Part shown: positions 55,760 through 64,000 of the stretch, one piece after another
How positions within the stretch are numbered: the stretch's first letter is position 1
Layout of the letters: every line of letters starts with the position of its first letter
The notes under the pieces: model-generated
Seen by the model: the letters and a program-made list of their open reading frames with translations, nothing else
Told to the model about the DNA's origin: nothing
Databases searched by the model: none
Source: Zingiber officinale
Taxonomy: Eukaryota; Streptophyta; Magnoliopsida; Zingiberales; Zingiberaceae
NCBI RefSeq assembly: GCF_018446385.1
Contig: NC_055989.1
Location: forward strand, 135,125,004 to 135,189,003
Direction: 5' to 3'
DNA length: 64,000 nucleotides
Made by a program: the position numbers and the translations under genes

Positions 55760-56292
55760 TGCCGCCGGACGCCCCTCGGGGGATCGGTCGCGATCTCGCA
55801 GCGGGATCTCGCAGCGGCAGAACGTGATTTTTTTGTTTCTGTTTTAATAATTTTTTATTTTATTTAATTAATTTAAAGAATTCCCAAGGATGCGTGTGTG
55901 ATAGTTCGAAGAGGCTTTTATAAACCCTAATTAAATTATCCTAATAAAATATATAAAAAATATATTTAAATTAAAATAAATTAAATAAATTTTATTAATT
56001 AATATTCTGAAAAAAATAATATTTTCAATTTCATTTAAAAATTTTAAAAAATATATAATAATTCTTATTTATATTCTAATATATTTTTTATTATTTTAAA
56101 TTTCATTTAAATATTTAAAAAAAATTTAAAAAATTCTAATAAATTATATTTATATTCTGATTTTTTTTATTTTTTTAAAATTTTTTACTTGATATTTTTT
56201 ACTATTTAAAATATATATTATTTAATTAATAATTAATTAAATTAATAAATAGTTAATTTATATAATTATTATTAATATAAAGTAATATCTTG

Positions 56293-56319
56293 TATTATTA
56301 TTATTATTATTATTATTAT
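56293..56319. repeat. (ATT)n microsatellite
   Basis: About nine ATT/TTA units in a row inside the AT-rich part of copy 2. Confidence 0.9.
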
Positions 56320-56771
56320 AATAGATACTTCAATTTTAATTTGAATTATTAATATATCAATTCTATTTAAATAAAATTATTTTTAATTATTTTTTCTAAC
56401 AATATTAAATTATTCAATAATTGAGAACTTATAATAAATCAATATACAACTTAGTTTTATATACATAATAAACATATTTATCTTATAATTACTATAGATA
56501 AATAAAAAATACCGAAACTATATCGGCACGGCACGATACGATACCGAAACCGTATCGTTCCGGTCTGAGACCGAAACCTCGGCACGGGTCAAAATTTTAA
56601 ACCTTGATTGGTAGATATGTTATGTTTTAATAATAAGAAAATTTTGATACTGAATATTGATGATTATATATGTTTAATTATTTTAAGATATTATCTCAAA
56701 TTGACATATTAATACCTACATAGTCTAGTAAAAATTATCTTTTAATAATTTTCAGAAGTGTAATATTAAGA

Positions 56772-57550
56772 CCCAGATTTAAAATCACGACCCGTGTCGA
56801 TATTTCGATTCTAGACTAGAACGATACAGTTTCGATATCGTATCATATCGATACAGTTTCAATATATATATATATATATATATAAGTTGTATATTAATTT
56901 AGTGTAACTTGACCGTATAAAACTTCTAATAAAAATATGTATTTTATATGCTTTGGAAGTAAGAATCTAAAAGTAGAGAGCTAAGTATGTTAATATTAAT
57001 GGTTCCAAATCTCAAATCAAATTAATTCTTAGAAAAAAAAATTAACTAATAATTATATAAATTAATCCTAATTTATGCATAACAATTATATAAATTATTT
57101 ATTTATTAATTTAATTATTAATTTATATAATATATATTTATATAATTATAGTTTATAAATATTTTAAATAATATATATTAAATATTATATTGCATTCTAA
57201 AATCAAATTTATTTGAAATAATTATATGTTTTTTAATTTATAACAATTAAATTTTTAAAAATTATTTATAAAATTTTACAATTATTTATAAATTTTTAAA
57301 ATTATTTTAAATATTTTTATATAATTTTAATTTATAAAAATAATTTTAAATTTGATTTTAAAATTATTTAAAATTATATAATTATATATATTTGTTACTT
57401 TATTTTTTATATTTTAAATAAAAATAATCAAATTATATATTATAATTATATTAATTAATAGCTTATTTAATTATTTTTAATTTATATAATATATAATTAT
57501 AATTTATATAATAATTAATTAGAAACTATATATATAATTTAACGATTTAA
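56772..57550. mobile_element. TIR-type repeat, copy 3 (reverse orientation, one end seen)
   Basis: ATTTAAAATCACGACCCGTG then CGATATTTCGATTCTAG and AACGATACAGTTTCGATATC matches the right end of copy 2 read in reverse. An AT-rich interior follows. The other end could not be fixed. Confidence 0.55.
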
Positions 57551-57559
57551 TAAAATCTA

Positions 57560-57893
57560 ACTTTTTCTCTCATCGTGATTCCGTGTCTTCCCCGCCACTC
57601 TCGATTATGCTTCTCCCCCGCCACTTCTCCCCCTCACCTGTCACCATCACCATCGCTGCCACCACCGCCTCGCTACTGCCTTGCCTTCGTCGTTGCCTCG
57701 CCCTAAACCCTAAGCTTTCGTTGCTTCCTTCTGGGTAAGTCTTCACCTGATTCCTTCTTCCTTCTGTTGCGCAACGTGACACATGCAATGACTGCCGATC
57801 CGATGTCGAAACGATAAAAACCATCTGTTTCAGGCAGCATGGCTCAAGATTTCATTCCCTGGTTCGAAATTGAATTCCACTCCATCAGAAAGT
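57560..57893 (+). other. Candidate 5' exons of an unidentified plus-strand gene
   Basis: A C-rich, 5'-UTR-like stretch containing CCCTAAACCCTAAG ends at TTCTGG|GTAAGT. A second segment after CTGTTTCAG begins GCAGC then ATG and encodes MAQDFIPWFEIEFHSIRK up to a possible donor AA|GTAAGT (about 57835-57892). The splice signals are good but there is no downstream continuation before the copia element at 58.5 kb. It could be a captured or truncated gene start. Confidence 0.25.
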
Positions 57894-58541
57894 AAGTTTA
57901 CTCAAAATAGAGACAATAAGTTTACTCAATTCCAATTAGGTTAACCTTTGGCTATGACAAATCACTAAAATATCCTTGCAAACTAACACATTCTACGAAA
58001 TGGCCTCTAACCTAGTCGGGACCAACATCACTAGTTTTCAAACTTAACACACTCAAAACACAAATCAAACCTATTTAAATATGAATTCATCAAGTTTGCA
58101 CATGGTAAAATGATCAAAATACCCAACGAATTAGAATACCCTTGAAACTAGACCAAATGACCCTCATTCTAGTCAAAATAAGTTTCTTTGCTCTCCTTGT
58201 CACATTCCCTAAGAGCCAAGGTAAAAAATTTTAAAGATTGACCAAGATGCTCAAACAAGATTAAAACTACCAAAGCGAGTCTACATAGGGTACCTTTTTG
58301 GATCAACTCTTAACTGAATTTATATAACTTGTCGAACAGCTATGAATAGCTTGTACAGAAATAAACAATTAATTAATGGAATAAACAACTATGAGCATAG
58401 AGTAGGCAATCCCTAAAATTTTTTGCAAAGATATCTTTAGGAATAATTAGTTTCATATTCTCTCTTCTATTGTAATTTTGTATATAATACTAGGTATTCT
58501 TATTCTATATGAAAAGAATTTTTCCACATCAATTCTTTCCA
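57894..58541. other. Unassigned, probably including a copia LTR
   Basis: AT-rich. The last part before TAATATCACAGCTTTAG (a degenerate Met-tRNA primer site at about 58543) should be the 5' LTR of the copia element, ending TTTCCACA. I could not place the LTR start. Confidence 0.4.
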
Positions 58542-61500
58542 CATAATATCACAGCTTTAGCCTTGATTGCTAATTCTCTCTTTTTTCTTTCTGCTTCTGC
58601 ATTTTTTCATCATGGCCAATTCTCAAACAATCATTTCCAACAATACTAGCTAATCTATTGTGTCTGATGACTATAGTTCCATCCAAAAAAATTGATGATT
58701 TGCAGAATATTCGGACTTCCAATAGACTCAACGGGAAGAACTACTTGAAATGGCCTCAGGTTGTTCATACGTACCTTAAAGGCAAAGGAAAACTTAGTCA
58801 TATCCTTGGGACATGGACTACCATTATTGATCCAGTTTTTGAGACATGAGATGAAGAAAACTCTATGATTATGTCTTGGCTATGGGATTCTATGGAACCA
58901 TCCATTAGTGATACATGTATGTTTCTCTCTACTGCTAATTAAATTTAGGACTGCATTACCCGCATTTATTCAAAAGCCCGTAATGTTGTCCAAGTTTATG
59001 AACTCAAAGTCAAAGCGGGTGTTACTAAGCAGCGAGATAAATTAGTCACCGAATATGCCACGATTTTACAAAATGTGGCACGAACTGGATTACTACCAAG
59101 TAATTGAGATGCAATGTGCTACAGATGTTGTTGTTTTGAAGAATTTTATTGAAAATGAGCGTGTATATGATTTTTTGGCCAGCTTAAATCCTAAATTTGA
59201 TCATGTCGGGATCCAAACCATTGGCAAAGGCTGCATACCGTCCATAGCAAAGGTGATCTCTCTACTCCAAGCTGAGGAAAGTCAATGAAGTGTGATGTTT
59301 GAGCCCCAACCCATGGCAAGATCAGCTCTTCCTGCCAAAAATGATTTGCAGGAAAAAGATAAGTGTGGTGTGACTCCGATTAAAGACAATATTTGGTGCA
59401 ATTATGGTGAGAAATCGCGCGACACTAAAGAGACATGTTGGAAACTACTTAGTACACTACCAAGTCGAGAATGGGGAAGTTGTGGGGGCCAACATAAACC
59501 TCAGGCACACCTAATCGAGCAATCCCATATTAAAGACAACTCAATCCTAGGCATATTCAACCATGTAGAAATTGTTGGGTTCTCTTGATAAACTGGCACA
59601 TGCTCTTTGACTCTCTTAGGTATCCCCTCACTCCCTTTTTGTATGAATACCTCAAACAGGTTTTTTGATAACTCATGGATAATAGACTTCGATGCCACAA
59701 ACCATGATTCCCAATTCTCAAATTTTCCACACTTATAACCCTCGGCCCAGGTTAACATTAAAATTATAGTAACCAATTGATCTTTAGCTACTATTGCTGG
59801 TTTTGGAAATGTTCACCTTACCCCTACCCTTATCCTTAAAAATGTCCTTCGTGTACCAACATTGTCTGCCAACCTTGTTTTCGTTCAAAAATTAACTACT
59901 GAACTTCACTATCAAGTGTGGTGTGACTCCGATTAAAGACAATATTTGGCGCAATTACGGTGAGAAACCGCGCCACACTAAAGAGACATGTTGGAAACTA
60001 CTTAGTACACCACCAAGTCGAGAATGGGGAAGTTGTGGGGGCCAACATAAACCTCAGGCACACCTAATCGAGCAATCCCATATTAAAGACAACTCAATCC
60101 TAGGCATATTCAACCATGTAGAAATTGTTGGGTTCTCTTGATAAACTGGCACGTGCTCTTTGACTCTCTTAGGTATCCCCTCACTCCCTTTTTGTATGAA
60201 TACCTCAAACAGTTTTTTTGATAACTCATGGATAATAGACTTCGATGCCACAAACCATGATTCCCAATTCTCAAATTTTCCACACTTATAACCCCCGGCC
60301 CAGGTTAACATTAAAATTATAGTAACCAATTAATCTTTAGCTACTATTGCTGGTTTTGGAAATGTTCACCTTACCCCTACCCTTATCCTTAAAAATGTCC
60401 TTCGTGTACCAACATTGTCTGCCAACCTTGTTTTCGTTCAAAAATTAACTATTGAACTTCACTATCAAGCTATTTTTTCCCCTTCTTATTGTGTTTTCAA
60501 GGATCAGGACTCGGGGAGAAGCATTGGACTTGCTAAGGAACATAGTGGTCTTTACTACCTTGAATTCACTAAGAAGAATAATGTCTTTGTCCTTTCACAG
60601 TTCTTCCAATAAAGACAACATTTGGTTGTATCATAAACGTCTTGGTTATCCCTCTTTTAGAATTTTAAAGGTCATGTTTTCTTATCTTTTTCAAGGATTA
60701 GATGTTTCTAAATTTCAGTATGATGTTTGCGAATTGGCAAAACATTCTCATGCACCCTTTCCTATTAGCAATAAAAGAAGTTCTACTTCTTTTAATTTAA
60801 TTCATAATGAAAATGGGGGTCCCTCTAATATTCCCAACATTTCTGGGGTTCGATGGTTTGTTTCCTTAATTGATGATTACACTCGGATTACATGGGTGTT
60901 TCTCCTCAAACAAAAAATTATTGTCAGCATTATTATTCTGAATTTCTACTCAATGATTTTAAATCAATTTAGAGTGAAAATCAAAAGCTTTAGTTATCAT
61001 AACACTAGACATTACTTCAACCAAACCTTGTCCTCTTATTTCCAATCCCAAGGGATTATTCATGATTCATCTTGTGAATAGCAGAGAGGAAAAAACGAAG
61101 ATTTACTCAACACTACTCATGTCATTCTTTTCCACAATAATGTCCCTAAATCCTATTGGGGAGAGGCTATCCTTAATGCCACATACATGATAAACAGACT
61201 TCCCTTGTCTTAGACAACAAGAATCCTATGCAACTCCTCAAGGTTTTTTATCCTCATTTCCGAACCACAAATGGACTTACTCCAACGATTTTTGGGTGCA
61301 CTACTTTTGTCCATATCCACGGTCCACTTCAAGGTAAACTAGACCCTCATGTCATCAAATGTGTCTTCCTTGGATATTCATCCACTCAAAAGGGGCACAA
61401 ATGTTACCACCCTTCATCTCAAAAGTTTTACATATGTTACCTTCTTTGAACATACTCCGTTCTTTTCCAAGTCCTATTCTAGGGGAGAGATTTCAATGAT

Positions 61501-62057
61501 AAAAGATAGCACTTGTGAGACATTTGAACCCATTAAGGCTCTTGATCTTCCTCTTACTCAAGTTCGTACCAAATCACCTTCTATTCCTATTCCATCTAGT
61601 GAGTCTCCTCCAAGCGTTTCTTGTGATACTCAAAGTATCCCTCAAGTGTATTTAAGGAGAAAGGCTGCTCCAAAAGCGAAGCAAGTCCAAGTAACCTCCG
61701 ACCCTGATGCTGGGATCATGGTAAGATCTGACTCACCATTACAACTTACTGAATCATCCATTGACCTAACAAAAGTTTTGACCTTCCCATTACGGTTAGG
61801 AAAGGTACTAGAGAATGTATTAAACACCGTCTCTACCCTCCATCCCACTATGTTTCTCTTAAATATCTGTTACTAGCCCACAAAAGATTCATTGTAAATC
61901 TAAATACCATGACTATTTCCAATATTTTTTAGGCATTGTCAAAAAGTGAATGGAGGGATGTCATAAGGGAGGAAATGGATGCATTAGAAAAGAATAAGAC
62001 ATGGGAGGTTGTTGAGAAGCCAAAAGGGAAGAACATTATTGATTGTAAGTGGATTTT
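58542..62057 (+). mobile_element. Decayed Ty1/copia retrotransposon, truncated in RT
   Basis: In order on the plus strand: Gag (NRLNGKNYLKWPQVVHTYLK near 58730, then frameshifted pieces to 59290), a protease remnant (SWIIDFDATNHDSQF near 59665; canonical copia has Asp-Ser-Gly-Ala-Thr), GAG-pre-integrase (YHKRLGYPSFRILKV near 60650), integrase core (FVSLIDDYTRITWVFLLKQK near 60880), and the integrase C-terminal part (KCVFLGYSSTQKGHKCYHPS near 61385). The start of reverse transcriptase (WRDVIREEMDALEKNKTWEV at about 61960) then breaks off at CKWIF. Many stops and shifts are present. It carries an internal 553-bp tandem duplication. Confidence 0.9.
59361..60466. repeat. 553-bp tandem duplication within the copia element
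   Basis: The segment 59361-59913 is repeated at 59914-60466 with only a few percent difference. It duplicates the zinc-knuckle-to-protease region. It explains the two almost identical sets of reading frames there. Confidence 0.92.
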
Positions 62058-64000
62058 CGTAACGCCCCAAAATTTAAAAGTCCCCATAAACCACATGCAT
62101 AAAAATATTAAATATGCTAAATTGATTTAATTAAATGATTTTAATAAATGATGATATTTGAAAATGACTATATAATTAATTGTGTAACTCTGCATGATTT
62201 TAAAGTTGAGGATTTTCAAGTGAATATTCGATGCTTGGCCAAGGAAAGAAGATCAGGGACGATTGAGATAAAAATATTTATTTTTTTAGGCTCGAAAATA
62301 TGTTTAATTAAGGTTGAAACTTTCTAAAATTTATAGATTTTATATATATTTGCAAACAAAGAGTTTTTGAGTTCGAGAAGCCGAATTTTGATAAAATAGA
62401 GAACTTTAACTTTTTAGTTACCCATAATTTCGAAATTTATATATATTAAACATAATATCAGATTAAAAATGGGCCTAATTAACTTAAGTTTACATGGGTT
62501 AGTGGGCCTAGACTTGCATTAAACATAAAAGACTTAAACTCTAGCCTAGATGACGATATTTTTGGAAAAAATAGAAAAGAGAATCTAGGGCTTGGAGGGA
62601 GGCAGCAGCCGTGAACCTTGTTGCATATTTCAGAGGGAAAAATCATGTGTTTTCAGAGGAGAAAGCAAAGTCAAGTCAATCCTCGTTCGTCCTCTTCATC
62701 TCATCGTGCCGGTATTCGAATTTCAAGCGTTTTAAACATAAAGGCACATTCTAAACCCTTCTTTTTGCACCATTCAATCATAGTATGTGTGTTTATTGTG
62801 TTTATGCATGAAAATATGTGGAATCACATTTTTGATAAATAAAAATTATGTTTCTTGAAGTTCTTGAGTTTTCTTGAAAGATTCTTGAGTTTTCTTGATT
62901 GTTTGATGAAGTTTATGATTGCATGGGACGTTGCTGCCATTAGAGGGGTTAAGGACTGAGAGGAGCCATGGACACTAGGGCTCGGCCAAGGGATGTTTCG
63001 ATCCAAGTGGGTTGAAGCAGCTTGGGGCTAGATTCCTAGGGTCTGAAACATGTCTTAGGATGCAAGTAAAGGTCAAGTTGTGTCTCGGTTTGAGTCGGGG
63101 AAAAAGTTATTAAAGTTTAAGTCAGTAAGAGTCTAAAACGGGCAAGTTTAGATGTGACTAAGTAAAGTTATGTCTCGAGGAAAGGTTAGAAGTCATGGCA
63201 AAGTCCCGAGTAACCATAATAAGTGCTTGAAAGGTTATATGAAAAGTTTTAGAAGTTTCAGAGCTATGTGTTAATGGTATGAAATGTACGGATGCATGCT
63301 TATTTTATGAAAATGATGAAAAAGGTAATTTCTTTTTAGAAAGGAAAGGAAAGGAAAAATGTTTTTGAGGAAGGTGACTGACTATGACAAAGAGGATGTG
63401 TGAGGAATTCGTCAAAAACGCGGGTGGTGAACTTACAAAAAAAAAAAGAATTAATACTGCGAGGGAAAAGGCCCCAGAGCCCGGTTACGGGAAAAGACCC
63501 AGAGGAAGCCCAGTATCTGATTCTCATATATAGCCCAAAGAGATTCGAAGAAGAAGTGATCGCTGAACTCCGGTGAACTTACAAAATAATTAATGGTAAT
63601 ACCGTGAAGGAAAAGCCCCAGAGGGAGCCCGGTTACTAGAAAAGGCCCCAAAGGGAGCCCAGTATTGGATTCTCATATATAGTCTAAAAGGATGCAACGA
63701 AGAAGTGGTCGCTGAACTCTGGTGAACTTACAAAATGATTAATGGGAATACCGCGAGGGAAAAAGGCCCAAAGGGAGCCTGGTTATGGGAAATGGCCCCA
63801 AAGGGAGCCCAATATCAGATTCTCATATATAGGCCAAAGGGATGCGATGAAGAAGGGGTCGTTGAACTCCACCACTTGGTACAATGGTTTATATATCGAT
63901 CAATGAGTATAGAGGAGTCACTTTCAATGATCAAACCTCACCTAAAATATCTAGGATTAATGATAAGGAAAAAGTATATGATGCTTAAAGTATTTTAAAT
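62058..64000 (+). mobile_element. Probable gypsy LTR, running off the window end
   Basis: Copia coding sequence stops at GGATTTT and is followed by CGTAACGCCCCAAAATTT, close to the TGTAAC(A/G)CCCC start of many plant gypsy (Del/Tekay-like) LTRs. The ~1.9 kb that follows has no retroelement coding. It includes the tandem GGCCCCAAAGGGAGCC repeats often seen in such LTRs. Family and right boundary cannot be confirmed here. Confidence 0.5.
63427..63870. repeat. Three ~148-bp tandem repeats
   Basis: Units start GTGAACTTACAAAAT at 63427, 63573 and 63722. Each carries GGCCCCAAAGGGAGCCC, GATTCTCATATATAG and AAGAAG-GG-TCGCTGAACTC. Period is about 146-149 bp. Short frames through them are by-products. 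Confidence 0.9.

Larger units (their letters stand above)
55532..56606. mobile_element. TIR-type repeat with hairpin-rich GC core, copy 2
   Basis: Bounded by ATTGGTAG direct repeats (55524-55531, 56607-56614; 8 bp). Termini are imperfect inverted repeats: CAGTGTTCGAAATCTCG leads to TTTCGTGCCG on the left, and AAGGTTTAAAATTTTGACCC leads to GTGCCG from the right. The 5' third (55551-55825) is very GC-rich and full of perfect dyads; the rest is AT-rich, ending with an ACCGAAACTATATCGGCACG block shared with copy 1. No transposase is present. Superfamily (hAT or Mutator-like) is uncertain. Confidence 0.75.

Noticed and set aside
55507..55867. Two GC-rich frames of 104-106 codons
   Set aside because: They span the hairpin core of a TIR-type repeat, with palindromic content in both strands and frames and no homology.

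Overview
This window is nuclear DNA of a flowering plant. The evidence is long GT-AG introns, four plant gene families (an ARM-repeat protein, a GT14 glucuronosyltransferase, TFIIIA with a plant-type 5S-rRNA-mimic exon, and a diacylglycerol kinase), and plant CACTA, hAT, copia, gypsy and Au-type SINE elements. The repeat style looks to me like a non-grass monocot, possibly Zingiberales, but nothing here proves that.

Layout. 1-561 (+): C-terminal end of an ARM-repeat gene. 2.6-3.5 kb: a minisatellite broken by a small foldback element. 3.5-16.6 kb: one end and the body of a CACTA transposon on the minus strand. Its accessory protein gene (Transposase_24 type) still reads open through seven exons, while its catalytic transposase is frameshifted and truncated. 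One intron of the accessory gene holds a captured IQD-gene fragment and a complete 7.3-kb gag-only LTR retrotransposon (5953-13225) with matching target duplications, PBS and PPT. 16.6-19.0 kb: a truncated gypsy gag-protease-RT piece abuts the CACTA transposase without a clean element boundary.

20.3-28.9 kb (+): a complete four-exon GT14 beta-glucuronosyltransferase gene, whose introns carry SINEs, minisatellites and a solo LTR. 30.4-37.2 kb (-): a complete nine-finger TFIIIA gene, convergent with the previous one. Between coding exons 2 and 3 it carries two tandem copies of the 5S-rRNA-mimic (P5SM) exon. 37.65-39.14 kb: a non-autonomous hAT element just upstream of TFIIIA, then MITEs and a SINE. 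43.6-54.5 kb (-): the C-terminal eight exons of a diacylglycerol kinase; the catalytic 5' exons are not seen. 55.5-57.6 kb: AT-rich repeats with GC-rich hairpin cores. 58.5-62.06 kb (+): a decayed copia element cut by what looks like a gypsy LTR running off the end.

The two most notable signals are the duplicated P5SM exon, a candidate two-copy RNA sensor autoregulating TFIIIA splicing, and the LTRs of the gag-only retrotransposon. Those LTRs consist largely of tandem dyads whose arms differ between units but stay complementary within each unit. A GC-rich hairpin core with the same look occurs in an unrelated repeat family at 55.5 kb.
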